From Anaeromyces robustus (lineage: Eukaryota; Neocallimastigomycota; Neocallimastigomycetes; Neocallimastigales; Neocallimastigaceae): a DNA stretch of 42,500 bases. The notes under the pieces are model-generated. The model was not told the origin of the DNA. It was given only the letters and a program-made list of their open reading frames with translations, and ran no database searches. This document shows, piece by piece, positions 1-9,517 of this stretch; positions within the stretch are counted from its first letter, which is position 1, and each line of letters opens with the position of its first letter. Location: the NCBI GenBank assembly GCA_002104895.1, contig MCFG01000467.1:1-42500 (forward strand), read 5' to 3'. Both the position numbers and the translations under genes were made by a program.

Positions 1-838
1 TTAGAATAGAGAATTATATTATAAAATAAATAATAATAATTAGATTAATTAAATAAATAATAATAATAATAATAGTCGAAAGACTATAATAATAAAATTC
101 ATGTATTATAAAAGGAGGATAATTTTTCTTTCTTTTATAAAACGATCAATAATTTGTATTTAAAAATAAGAATAATAAATAAAAGAAGAGTTAAACAAAA
201 GATTATTTTATTTTTAATTTTATTGATTCATTAGTAATAATTATTTAGTATATAAGTTAATTATATTTATTGTTTATGAATATACATGTTTCCTGCATCA
301 TTCTTGATATCGTTACAATTAGTATAATTTTAATTTATTTTTTATTTAAAATTTGTTGTTAAGGATTTGAATGGATTATAGATATAAGCCACATTATATC
401 TATTAAATATTTATTATTCAGCATGTTTATGCGCCCCAAATCCTTATACAATTTAATTATTATTAATTTTATTAATAATACAGTTGAATATAAATTATAC
501 TTTTATTTTATTAACAAATTATATTCTTATCTTATATTATTTTTAATATATATTATTATAATTAATATAAATATTAATTTACTTATATTATTGTATTGTT
601 CAATGAAAATGTATAAAAGATTGATGAAATATGTATTCTTACATTCTTTGTAAGATTATTAACCTAATAATAATCTAATAAAATATAATAATAAAATAAT
701 TAAACAAATTTAAATAAAGAAACTATATTTATAATAAAACTTATAATAAAATTTATATTAGTGAACACCCTACGTATTAGATTATTGAGCATTTCGACCA
801 AGTTAAACTTTAAACCAAATCAAAACTTTACATTTGTT
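1..838. other. A+T-rich spacer with retroelement scraps
   Basis: No believable gene. The one ORF here (423-653 plus) translates to low-complexity Ile/Tyr/Leu text typical of A+T-rich noise. A small perfect hairpin, ATAGTC (72-77) and GACTAT (82-87) closing a GAAA tetraloop, is seen near the left edge. Positions 318-356 repeat sequence of the LTR tail at 9518-9556. They abut, on the minus strand, a TGTAACGA sequence starting at 317, the same start as the LTRs at 10073 and 37356. Confidence 0.6.
318..356 (-). repeat. LTR-tail fragment shared with 9518-9556
   Basis: About 39 bases are repeated essentially unchanged at 9518-9556, where they form the 3' end of a minus-strand LTR relic. Here the fragment is followed on the minus strand by TGTAACGA (from 317), a start shared with two other LTRs in the window. 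This suggests an LTR-to-LTR junction or a rearranged fragment. Confidence 0.5.
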
Positions 839-1340
839 GTCGCGAATATTAGTGGATTTAAAATTGAAATTCACTAATAGATCAATTACATTTAAATTTC
901 GTTATTGACTAAATCACTTAAAATTCGATTTTCAATAAAATAAACAAATATTAAAAAGTATTTAAACTGATATTGTAAAGGGTTTGGACAAATTAAATAA
1001 ATATTAATCAACTTAATTTAACCCTTAAGATATTAATAAAAATAATCAGAAGAAAAATAACGATAACTTGCTAAATAATTGAGATTTTCCGCCGTTTCGC
1101 TTTGATTTTATGCTCATTGGGAAGCTCTGCTCAAGAGCTACAACATATCTGAATTTCAGCCCATTTGGACCACTGGTTGGCGAGATATTGGACTTTAAAG
1201 GTTTACACAATATAAAATATAATTAAATATTTACAAGGATCCATAAATAAATAATTATAATATTTTATATAGATAAAATCTTTTTATTTCAATAATTATA
1301 TTATAATTTATAATAATAATAATCATTCAGATATACAGAA
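839..1340. repeat. Gypsy-type LTR or LTR-linked repeat, copy 1
   Basis: The block starts TGTCGCGAATATTAG. Its first roughly 414 bases recur nearly identically and in the same orientation at 37403-37816, and a diverged inverted relative lies at about 33480-33850. The shared core includes GGCGAGATATTGGAC and, in copy 1 and the inverted relative, GATAAAATCTTT and ACGCC further on. It lies beside a gag remnant, so it is most likely the LTR or 3' region of the older Gypsy. LTR orientation and right boundary are not certain. Confidence 0.55.
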
Positions 1341-1385
1341 AACGCCTTCAAATAATTTATGAAATATTAATTAGAATAATAATAA

Positions 1386-2055
1386 TAATTTATATAATAT
1401 ATTATAATAATTGTTAATTATTTTTATAAAAATTAGAATAGTTGATTATTATATTAATTTACAGAAATTCTTAGAATTCCAAAAAATCTCAAAAAGATTT
1501 AAAATTTACTAAGATATTTTTTAATAATAATAATTATTATTATTATTAAAAAATATTGTCGTTTAATCCTGCGAGAAAAGCATCCATTTTAGCAGCTTCA
1601 TTCCAAGAAGAGTCATCTGCATATTTATTGAACTCCAGGATATAGCTTCTTACATCTCCAAGACGTTTCTGTTTAATGGTTCTGAGTTTTTGGTTTGCTA
1701 TGAAGGTTGAATCATAATTTTAATTTATATAATATATTATAATAATTGTTAATTATTTTTATAAAAATTAGAATAGTTGATTATTATATTAATTTACAGA
1801 AATTCTTAGAATTCCAAAAAATCTCAAAAAGATTTAAAATTTACTAAGATATTTTTTAATAATAATAATTATTATTATTATTAAAAAATATTGTCGTTTA
1901 ATCCTGCGAGAAAAGCATCCATTTTAGCAGCTTCATTCCAAGAAGAGTCATCTGCATATTTATTGAACTCCAGGATATAGCTTCTTACATCTCCAAGACG
2001 TTTCTGTTTAATGGTTCTGAGTTTTTGGTTTGCTATGAAGGTTGAATCATAATTT
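1386..2055. repeat. 335-bp direct tandem duplication
   Basis: Bases 1386-1720 are repeated at 1721-2055 at a constant offset of 335. The unit carries A+T-rich sequence plus the 3' part of a minus-strand gag fragment, so that gag piece appears twice. The copies look practically identical by eye, implying a recent event. Confidence 0.9.
1553..1720 (-). pseudogene. Duplicated 3' fragment of gag
   Basis: This is the second copy of the gag C-terminal piece produced by the 335-bp tandem duplication. It encodes the same residues as the end of the fragment at 1881-2323 (from the KLRTIKQKR region to LNDN). It has no start of its own and ends in the same A+T-rich stop-containing tail. Not functional. 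Confidence 0.75.
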
Positions 2056-2323
2056 CCAAATGTAGCTTTAAACTTGGATATAAACGCTTCATAGTCATCT
2101 AAACATGGGTCCACATTTTCAATTAAAGTTGCGGCCCAATTCATTGCAAAACCGTAAAGTCTGGAAATGATGTATGCAACCTTAACTGGATCTTCAGAAA
2201 ATTTTTCTGGTTGCAACATAAAGACAAGGTTCATTTTTGCAAGGAAGCCTTTAAAGAAACGACGATCTCCAGCGAACCCATTTTGTACATAACGTTTAGA
2301 TTGAGAAAGTTATCTTCGTTCAT
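1881..2323 (-). pseudogene. Gypsy gag remnant
   Basis: Reading the minus strand, an ATG at 2323 opens MNEDNFLNLNV. One lost or gained base around 2285-2292 shifts the frame, after which the text reads NGFAGDRRFFKGFLAKMN and continues through SRLYGFAMNWAAT and the KQKRLGDVRSYILEFNKYA region. This is the capsid-type retrotransposon Gag fold, and the nearest relative in the window is the relic at 34928-35116 (SRLYGNAMNWAAT). It stops after LNDNIF in A+T-rich sequence, far short of a full Gag and lacking the zinc knuckle. It belongs to the older minus-strand Gypsy whose leader holds the young element. Confidence 0.8.
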
Positions 2324-3081
2324 CTTTATTTGATTAATTTATTATTGGTCTCGACTAGGGATTCAAATTGTTTATTAAGGTAAATTTAAATTTTGATTTC
2401 GCTTTTTATGCCTTACAACTCAAAAATAAACCGGCAAAAGCTACTAACTAGAGGTATATACTAGACCTCGAAAATATTAAAACTATATAATTAAAGTCGC
2501 TTCACCTTCACAACCAACCTCCAGCCTTCGGTGACTGAAGTTCCTTATTTGCCAGAGCTTACGAAGGTATTGAACTTGAACGTCCGATATTGCAGTGCTT
2601 TTTTATCACACAACAATTCCTTCCCCCAAAAAAGCGTGCTTTTCACACTACCCACTTTTATCAATACCTAAGTAACTAATTGACTATAGTTTCTTAACCT
2701 ACTAGAAACTAGTTACTTACGCCAAACACTCTGTATATGAGCTCTAAACGCTCTTAGTGTATTTTACAAATAATTTACCTTAAGAATTTAATAAGTATTT
2801 AATTACACAGAATTTTACAAAGTTTTTCTTTTAATAATTTTTTCTATTTCACACTGCTGTTCTTTCAGTTTATCAACTTACTCGAGCTGAATGTAGGACT
2901 TACGTCTGAGCCTACCAGCGAGGGCCAATGTGAAACTCGAAATTTTAATTATAAAAGAAAAGAAGGACGGTATAAAAATAAGGATCCTCAGAATGATTCT
3001 CCTTATTAAAAATTTTTATTAAGTTTATATTGATTATTTAAAAATTTTTTTTTTTTTTTTTTTAAACTTTATAACTAAAAT

Positions 3082-3114
<33 letters not shown>

Positions 3115-3358
3115 ACTAGAAAAAAATTTTTTGAAAAATAATTTAATTTATCTATTCTATAATTTATTCATTCACTTAATTTTTTATATTAATTTATTTA
3201 ATTTATTAATATTTATTCACTTAATTTAATTTATTTAATTTTTTAATTTAATTTTATTAATTTTCCGAAAATATCACTGGCAAGGTAGTACAAAATCTTT
3301 TCCAAATGCTATAGGGTACACTATTTTTATCTTTGGGTAGTACAAGGAAAATTTTTCA
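2324..3358 (-). other. 5' leader of older minus-strand Gypsy
   Basis: This stretch lies directly upstream of the broken gag ATG at 2323. No ORF is supported. It includes a G+C-richer block (2400-2700), a folded RNA element (2847-2935) and poly-T runs (about 3041-3113). The end at 3265-3358, with its GGTAGTACAA-like words, matches in style the sequence resuming at 8811 on the other side of the young Gypsy, so the leader is interrupted by that insertion. Confidence 0.55.
2847..2935 (-). ncRNA. Conserved folded RNA element, copy B
   Basis: On the minus strand this folds with a closing stem (2935-2926 with 2856-2847, 10 bp with one G-U). Inside are a hairpin stem GTAGG/CCTAC (2915-2911 with 2897-2893), a stem CAGCT/AGTTG (2889-2885 with 2878-2874) and a 3-bp CTG/CAG hairpin. 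The core is nearly identical to copy A at 10204-10312, while the closing stem differs by compensatory changes. It lies about 520 bases upstream of the gag remnant in the same sense. The role is unknown: ribozyme, packaging signal or translation element are all possible. I could not match it to a known ribozyme consensus. Confidence 0.65.
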
Positions 3359-3363
3359 AAATG
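3359..3363. repeat. Target-site duplication, left (AAATG)
   Basis: AAATG immediately precedes the 5' LTR, and the same five bases immediately follow the 3' LTR at 8806-8810. A 5-bp duplication is the usual size for Gypsy integrases. Confidence 0.85.
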
Positions 3364-3920
3364 TGTCAATAATATATTAATAAATATAATAAAATTATTT
3401 TTTATTAATAATAATTAATAATTAAGATTTATTTCAAGCCTTAAACAATAATATATTAATAAATATAATAAAATTAATTTTTATTTAATAATAATTAATA
3501 ATTAAAATTTAATTCAAGCCTCAAAAATAGTTTAAGAATAATTTAAATATTTTATCAATTTTATTATTAATAATTAGAATATTTTAGAAATTATTTTATT
3601 TCTGTAAAAATAATAATTATTAATGTATTAATAATATTTTTATGCTTTTAGTAATTAATCATTTTCCATTACTAATAACTCATTTTCTATTAGTAATATT
3701 AGTTAGTTTATTTATATAGTTTAAATTTAGAAAAAAAAATATAAATATGAAGAAAAATCACTTTTACATTTTTTTCTTCATAAAAGAGATTATCGTCTGA
3801 ATAATCCAAATTGAAGATTTAACCATAATCTTTATTAATTAATTTTTTATCGATAGTTAGAAACAATTTATAAATTTAATTACTATTTAACTTTAATAAA
3901 TAATAATATTCTTAAACTAA

Positions 3921-3954
<34 letters not shown>

Positions 3955-4019
3955 AAAAAATTTATTACAAGCCACATTTAATAACTTTCAGCCTATTTCG
4001 TTTGTTTAACCTTTTGATA
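3364..4019 (+). repeat. 5' LTR of young Gypsy
   Basis: It matches 8151-8805 throughout. An internal tandem duplication with 79-base period (about 3367-3525) is present in both LTRs, each copy ending in a TTCAAGCCT word. A TATA-like ATATAAATAT lies near 3739-3748, about 35-40 bases upstream of the ATAAAAGAGATTAT sequence at 3780, which fits a transcription start close to 3780. A long A tract lies near 3926-3954. Confidence 0.93.
3780..3793 (+). promoter_or_regulatory. Likely transcript 5' end / self-primer sequence
   Basis: ATAAAAGAGATTAT is the exact reverse complement of the 14 bases directly after the 5' LTR (4020-4033). In Tf1-type elements the first bases of the mRNA fold back on the primer-binding site and prime minus-strand DNA, so this sequence should mark the start of the R region. 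The same sequence is in the 3' LTR at 8567-8580. The transcription start itself is inferred. Confidence 0.7.
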
Positions 4020-4033
4020 ATAATCTCTTTTAT
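4020..4033 (+). promoter_or_regulatory. Self-priming primer-binding site
   Basis: ATAATCTCTTTTAT starts at the first base after the LTR and pairs perfectly over 14 bases with 3780-3793. It does not begin TGG, as a site for a tRNA 3' CCA end would. Position, length and perfect complementarity match the Tf1 self-priming arrangement. Confidence 0.75.
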
Positions 4034-4111
4034 CGCATATAACCAAGAAATACCCTGGAAGTTTTAATTACTCACCTACTCTCTTTAGCTATAATTAATC
4101 GTTTACAAAAC

Positions 4112-7100
4112 ATGGAACGTTCATCCATCAAACAACTTTTTATTCCTGCTGCTCAGCCTCAACCAGAACTAAATAATGAGACCGACCAACAAGATGATGC
4201 CGCTATGGAAATCAAGGATGAAATTATTCGCCGCCCTCCTAGATTTTGTGGAGACAGAAATATGGTAGAATCCTTCATTGCTCATTGCAAGTGTAATTTC
4301 AGTAGCTATCCTACGTTCTTCCCAGACATGAAGAAAGAAGTACGATATATGATAAACAATATGGGTGGACCTGCCTATGAATGGGCTGCTAAACTATGTG
4401 AACGTTATCCTGCCTTTCTAAGCAACTCGACAGAATTTATTAAAAGACTTCGTAACACTTTTGGAGACCCTGACTTAGATTACCACCATCAAAGTCAATT
4501 CAGAAGACTCCGTCAACATGGTATTGGAAACGCGATCGATTACGTAAACGAATTCCGCCGTCTAGCTGTTTTCGTCGAATCAGATGAATCCTTACTTATG
4601 GACACTTTCTACCATGGTTTAGACTCAAGAGTGCAAGACCGTTTGGATAGTATCTTTCCGCTACCAGATAACTTAGATGATCTTGCCCGTTTAGCCATTC
4701 GTTTGGACAGACATTTAGCTGCACGTACTAGCCGAAATTCCCGTACATTTTCCAATCAAGCCACATCTAATACGAGTTCTAATAATAATAAATTTCGTAA
4801 CAATACACGCAACAAGAATAATAATAACAATAACCCGCCAACTAGATGTGCTTATTGTAGACGCCTTGGACACACTGAAGATAACTGCTTTCGCCGTCAA
4901 AAGGACATAAGAAATCAACAACAAAATTCTTCTAATAATGTTAGCACAATTTTTTGTAAGGACCCAAAAAATAAACAACCTGGTCTGACACTTAAAGACT
5001 CTTCCAATATGGTTAATTCAATTCCTTGTATGGACCCACAAAATGAACAATCTGGTCCAATTCTTAATTTCAATATACACCATGATAATAAAATTATTGA
5101 TGCGCCACTTTTATTCGATACTGGTGCTTGTAAGTCCTTTTTAAGTAAAAATTTTGTAGAAGAAAATAATATCAAAATAATTAAAGATGAAAACTTAAAA
5201 CAAGTTAATGGTATTAATGGATCTTCCGTTGTTTTTGGAAAAACAGAACCACTAAAACTTAGCTATGAAAATCATTCTAGTGACACTACCTTTTATATTA
5301 TTCAATTAGAAAACTATGTAGGAATCATAGGTTACGATTACATATTAAATAATAAGCCACACATTTACTACATTGACGATACATTACGATTACAATTTGC
5401 TGATGAATTATCCGAACATAATAATGTTAATTTAATTAAAGATTTTATTTCTACAGATGAATTGTATGATTCAGACGAAGAAGATTTAAATCCTAAAGAA
5501 GAAACACAACCCAAAATTCCAGAAGAACTTATGGAAATTAAAGAAGTTTTTGATGAACGTAAACCAAAGGAGCTTCCGCCACACCGCATTTACGACTGCG
5601 CCATAGATTTAAAACCTAATACGATACCTTTCTATAGTAAAATTTATTCATTAACTGTTGAAGAAGAAGAATGTTTAAGGATTTATCTTGAAGAAAATCT
5701 TAGATATGGTTTTATTCGACGTTCTAAATCACCTTTTGGAGCCGCAACCTTTTTTGTCCCCAAGAAAGATGGATCTCAACGTTTGGTAATTGACTACAGA
5801 AATCTAAATGACGCCACAATCAAGAATGCCTATCCTTTGCCTCTGATTAGAGACTTATTAGATAGAGTTCAAGGTTGTACCGTCTTCTCTAAATTAGACC
5901 TACCAGGAGCTTATAATTTGGTTCGCATTCGTGAAGGGGATCAATACAAAACTGCCTTTCGTACCAGATACGGACACTTTGAGTACGAAGTTATGCCTTT
6001 CGGTCTTACCAACGCCCCAGCCACATTCCAACACTTTCTTAATGATATACTCTCGGAAGTCTTAGATAAATTCGCCTTTTCCTATATTGATGACATATTA
6101 ATATTTTCTAAAACTAGGGACGAACACATTACTCATGTTAAGACTGTCTTAAATATTTTATTAAAAAATGGATTATACTGTAAGTTAAAAAAATGCGAAT
6201 TTTTTAAAAATCAAATCGAATTTTTAGGCTATATTATTTCTAACAATGGAATTTCTATGTGCAAGGACAAGGTCGACGCTGTTTGTAAATGGCCCGTACC
6301 TAGAAACGTCAAAGAAGTGCAACAATTCTTAGGATTAGCCAATTTTTACCGCCGCTTTATTAAGGACTTTTCTAAGATTGCTCAGCCACTTCATAAACTA
6401 ATACGTAAAAACGTTCCTTTCAATTGGACTAAAGAACAAGACCAAGCCTTCGCCCTCATTAAGGAAAAATTCACGTCCGAGCCTATTCTTAGAATTCCTG
6501 ACCACTCTAGACCATTTATTTTAGAAACCGATGCCAGTAATTTCGCAATTGGTGCGGTACTCTCACAGTTCGACAATAATAACGTTTTACATCCCTGCGC
6601 CTTTATGTCCAAAGGGTTAAAAAATTCCGAAACAAGATATGACGTATATGATAAGGAACTTCTCGCCATTATTGCCGCCCTTAAAGAATGGAGAAATCAT
6701 TTACAAGGTGCAAAATTCCCTTTTAAGATTTATTGCGACCACCGTAATCTCAAGTTTCCTAAAAGAGCCGATTTATTATCCGATCGTCAAATTCGTTGGT
6801 ACGAATTCTTATCAAAATTTAATTACGAAATTGTATACAGAAATGGAGCCTCAAATAAAAAGGCAGATATTTTATCGAGACGCCCAGATTTTTTTGTTGG
6901 ACTTATTACTTCCTCTGTTAATAACTGTGATTTTTTCGATAATATTAAAAATCTTTACTCAAGCAATCCGGAAATATTAAAGATTATTGATTTAATTAAA
7001 GGTAATAACAATAATAATAAAAATTTTGAATTAATTAACGATATTTTATATTATAACTATAGGATTTATTTGCCTAAGGAACTTCGCTATGACATTATGA

Positions 7101-8119
7101 ATCAATATCATTCCAATCCAGTAGCTGGACATTTTAGCAATAAGAAGACTGAAGAATTACTCGCAAGATATTATTATTGGCCAAATTTAATTGAAGATGT
7201 CGATACCTTTGTAAAAAATTGTATTCGCTGCGCCACAACTAAAGATAAAAATCATGCGCCATACGGACTTGTCCAATTATCCGATACTCCTTCCAAACCA
7301 TGGACTCATGTTAATGTCGATTTTCTCACTGATCTTCCACCATCCTCTGGTTTCGACTCTATTATGACTGTTTCCGACCAATTTAGTAAAATGGTTCACT
7401 TTATTCCTGTTTCTGGTACTCCATCCGCTGAAGATATTGCCAATTTATTCATGAAACATATTTTCTCTTTACATGGATTACCTGCTTCTATTACATCAGA
7501 TCGAGGAAGCCAATTTACCTCCCGATTTTGGAAAAAGCTTTTAGAATCATTAAATGTTAATTGCCTTTACTCGACTGCTCATCATCATCAAAGTAATGGC
7601 CAAGCGGAACGTATGAATGGTGTTGTTTCCCAAGTTTTACGCTGTATTACATTTGAAAAACCAGCACTTTGGACTTATTATTTACCACTTGTTGAATTTG
7701 CAATTAATAATTCAGTTAACTCTACTACTTCTCAATCACCATTTGAAATTGTTTATGGCTATAAACTTAATTTTGATCCTTTTGTTTCCTCCCAACATGC
7801 TTCTAATGTTGCAGAATATACTACATTAGATTGGTCAAGCCACTTTAATAAAATTTACAATATTATTAATAAAAATAAATTAATTTACAAACAACAAGCT
7901 GATAAAAAACGCGCCACAGGCCCTGATTTTAAGGTTAATGACTATGTATGGCTGAATTTTGTTCCCTCCTCAAGAAGATCTAAAAAATTCGACTTAAGAC
8001 GTTTTGGCCCCTACAAAATTATTGAAATGTTATCACCGGTCACAGCTAAACTAGAACTCCCTTCCAGTTCAAGATTCTCACCAATCGTTCACATTGAACG
8101 ATTAGAAAAATTTCATTAG
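4112..8119 (+). CDS. Gypsy Gag-Pol polyprotein
   Basis: A 1335-aa uninterrupted polyprotein. N-terminal capsid-like Gag is followed by an Asn-rich linker and a CCHC zinc knuckle (C246-A-Y-C, H, C259), which binds RNA. The aspartic protease has DTGA at D336. Reverse transcriptase shows FSKLDLPGAY, MPFGLTNAPATFQ and the YIDD catalytic motif at 658-661. RNase H shows ETDAS (D807) and YDKELLAI. Integrase has an HHCC zinc domain (H1000 region, C1037, C1040) and a DD35E core at D1070, D1130 and E1166, followed by a GPY/F-type C-terminus; I see no chromodomain. Gag and Pol share one frame, as in Tf1, with no frameshift or internal stop. The first ATG lies 92 bases after the LTR. Every catalytic motif is present, so it should encode active enzymes. 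The class is certain; the exact clade is not. Confidence 0.96.
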   Translation: MERSSIKQLFIPAAQPQPELNNETDQQDDAAMEIKDEIIRRPPRFCGDRNMVESFIAHCKCNFSSYPTFFPDMKKEVRYMINNMGGPAYEWAAKLCERYPAFLSNSTEFIKRLRNTFGDPDLDYHHQSQFRRLRQHGIGNAIDYVNEFRRLAVFVESDESLLMDTFYHGLDSRVQDRLDSIFPLPDNLDDLARLAIRLDRHLAARTSRNSRTFSNQATSNTSSNNNKFRNNTRNKNNNNNNPPTRCAYCRRLGHTEDNCFRRQKDIRNQQQNSSNNVSTIFCKDPKNKQPGLTLKDSSNMVNSIPCMDPQNEQSGPILNFNIHHDNKIIDAPLLFDTGACKSFLSKNFVEENNIKIIKDENLKQVNGINGSSVVFGKTEPLKLSYENHSSDTTFYIIQLENYVGIIGYDYILNNKPHIYYIDDTLRLQFADELSEHNNVNLIKDFISTDELYDSDEEDLNPKEETQPKIPEELMEIKEVFDERKPKELPPHRIYDCAIDLKPNTIPFYSKIYSLTVEEEECLRIYLEENLRYGFIRRSKSPFGAATFFVPKKDGSQRLVIDYRNLNDATIKNAYPLPLIRDLLDRVQGCTVFSKLDLPGAYNLVRIREGDQYKTAFRTRYGHFEYEVMPFGLTNAPATFQHFLNDILSEVLDKFAFSYIDDILIFSKTRDEHITHVKTVLNILLKNGLYCKLKKCEFFKNQIEFLGYIISNNGISMCKDKVDAVCKWPVPRNVKEVQQFLGLANFYRRFIKDFSKIAQPLHKLIRKNVPFNWTKEQDQAFALIKEKFTSEPILRIPDHSRPFILETDASNFAIGAVLSQFDNNNVLHPCAFMSKGLKNSETRYDVYDKELLAIIAALKEWRNHLQGAKFPFKIYCDHRNLKFPKRADLLSDRQIRWYEFLSKFNYEIVYRNGASNKKADILSRRPDFFVGLITSSVNNCDFFDNIKNLYSSNPEILKIIDLIKGNNNNNKNFELINDILYYNYRIYLPKELRYDIMNQYHSNPVAGHFSNKKTEELLARYYYWPNLIEDVDTFVKNCIRCATTKDKNHAPYGLVQLSDTPSKPWTHVNVDFLTDLPPSSGFDSIMTVSDQFSKMVHFIPVSGTPSAEDIANLFMKHIFSLHGLPASITSDRGSQFTSRFWKKLLESLNVNCLYSTAHHHQSNGQAERMNGVVSQVLRCITFEKPALWTYYLPLVEFAINNSVNSTTSQSPFEIVYGYKLNFDPFVSSQHASNVAEYTTLDWSSHFNKIYNIINKNKLIYKQQADKKRATGPDFKVNDYVWLNFVPSSRRSKKFDLRRFGPYKIIEMLSPVTAKLELPSSSRFSPIVHIERLEKFH

Positions 8120-8135
8120 TCGTCTGGAATCCGAC

Positions 8136-8150
8136 TTTGGAAGAGGACCG
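8136..8150 (+). promoter_or_regulatory. Polypurine-type tract
   Basis: The purine-rich TTTGGAAGAGGACCG directly abuts the 3' LTR and would prime plus-strand DNA. The word CGTCTGG-ATCCGA followed by GAGGACC recurs at 37357-37389 (minus) before a different LTR start, so this 3' terminus is shared with an older related family. Confidence 0.7.
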
Positions 8151-8707
8151 TGTCAATAATATATTAATAAATATAATAAAATTATTTTTTATTAATAATA
8201 ATTAATAATTAAGATTTATTTCAAGCCTTAAACAATAATATATTAATAAATATAATAAAATTAATTTTTATTTAATAATAATTAATAATTAAAATTTAAT
8301 TCAAGCCTCAAAAATAGTTTAAGAATAATTTAAATATTTTATCAATTTTATTATTAATAATTAGAATATTTTAGAAATTATTTTATTTCTGTAAAAATAA
8401 TAATTATTAATGTATTAATAATATTTTTATGCTTTTAGTAATTAATCATTTTCCATTACTAATAACTCATTTTCTATTAGTAATATTAGTTAGTTTATTT
8501 ATATAGTTTAAATTTAGAAAAAAAAATATAAATATGAAGAAAAATCACTTTTACATTTTTTTCTTCATAAAAGAGATTATCGTCTGAATAATCCAAATTG
8601 AAGATTTAACCATAATCTTTATTAATTAATTTTTTATCGATAGTTAGAAACAATTTATAAATTTAATTACTATTTAACTTTAATAAATAATAATATTCTT
8701 AAACTAA

Positions 8708-8742
<35 letters not shown>

Positions 8743-8805
8743 AAAATTTATTACAAGCCACATTTAATAACTTTCAGCCTATTTCGTTTGTTTAACCTTT
8801 TGATA
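8151..8805 (+). repeat. 3' LTR of young Gypsy
   Basis: Copy of 3364-4019, starting TGTCAA directly after the polypurine tract and ending TTGATA before the AAATG target duplication. Only homopolymer-length differences are seen by eye. Confidence 0.93.
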
Positions 8806-8810
8806 AAATG
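8806..8810. repeat. Target-site duplication, right (AAATG)
   Basis: The same five bases as 3359-3363, directly after the 3' LTR. Confidence 0.85.
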
Positions 8811-9517
8811 TTACACAAGGAAAATTTTTTAACTATTCTAGGGTGGTACAAAATTTCCAATAACTAAGGTTTCTAAGTAGTTCAAAGGCAATTCAAAGTA
8901 AAGTAGCTAGGACTAAGGAGAGAAACTAAGCGGTAGTTCTAAGAACTTGGTTAAACTAAGGACGGGTGGAATCTGGGTGCTTTATTTTTTTACTTCACAA
9001 GGAAAATTTATATTCACGAAGGATACTTGACTGGGTGGATACTAGAATTATTCAAAAAAAGTAGACAAAGGTAAACAAGAACTAAGGCAAGACTAAAACT
9101 AAGAATTATACAAGGTAGATAACTAAGAATCAAAGACTAGGATAGAAGTATTCAAGGGATTAGAATTAAGAGATTATTACTAGAACAGGTAGTATCCAGA
9201 GACTAAGAAAAGTAATATTCTAAGATTAAGACTAAAGGAAGTAGTATCCAAAGGTAGTTCTAAAAGGCGGTAGAATCCAATAAAAGGTAGAAACTAAAAA
9301 TTGGTAGCAGATTCCAAAATTTTCGACACTAAGGTTCCAGGCGCGGTTTCTTTATTGGGTGCTTTTATTGTAACGGAACGGTAGTTCCAATATTACAATT
9401 GACACCAATATTGAAAACGTACACGAAAAGAAAATAAGATAAAAGAAAGTTAATTATACTTTGTAATATCGGAACACCTTTCCTTTGTTAACCCGGAAGG
9501 TCGACGTCGATATATAT
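8811..9517 (-). other. Leader of older Gypsy, upstream part
   Basis: About 700 bases without an ORF, made of imperfectly repeated words (GGTAGT, ACTAAG, TATCCA and their variants, about 8840-9320), with noticeably more G than the surroundings. On the minus strand it runs from the LTR relic (9518-10073) towards the gag remnant at 2323, with the young Gypsy inserted between 8811 and 3358. The repetitive texture is unlike a coding region, and the function is unknown. Confidence 0.5.

Larger units (their letters stand above)
3364..8805 (+). mobile_element. Full-length young Gypsy LTR retrotransposon
   Basis: Complete element of about 5.44 kb: 5' LTR 3364-4019, primer-binding site 4020-4033, single Gag-Pol ORF 4112-8119, polypurine-type tract ending at 8150, 3' LTR 8151-8805, flanked by AAATG on both sides. 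The LTRs look identical by eye except in homopolymer length and start TGTCAA and end TTGATA, imperfect inverted repeats of each other. Near-identical LTRs, an intact ORF and a perfect target duplication mean a recent insertion that may still be active. It landed in the leader of an older minus-strand Gypsy. Confidence 0.95.

Noticed and set aside
423-653. 76-aa ORF on the plus strand
   Set aside because: Low-complexity Ile/Leu/Tyr text in A+T-rich DNA, no motif, no context.
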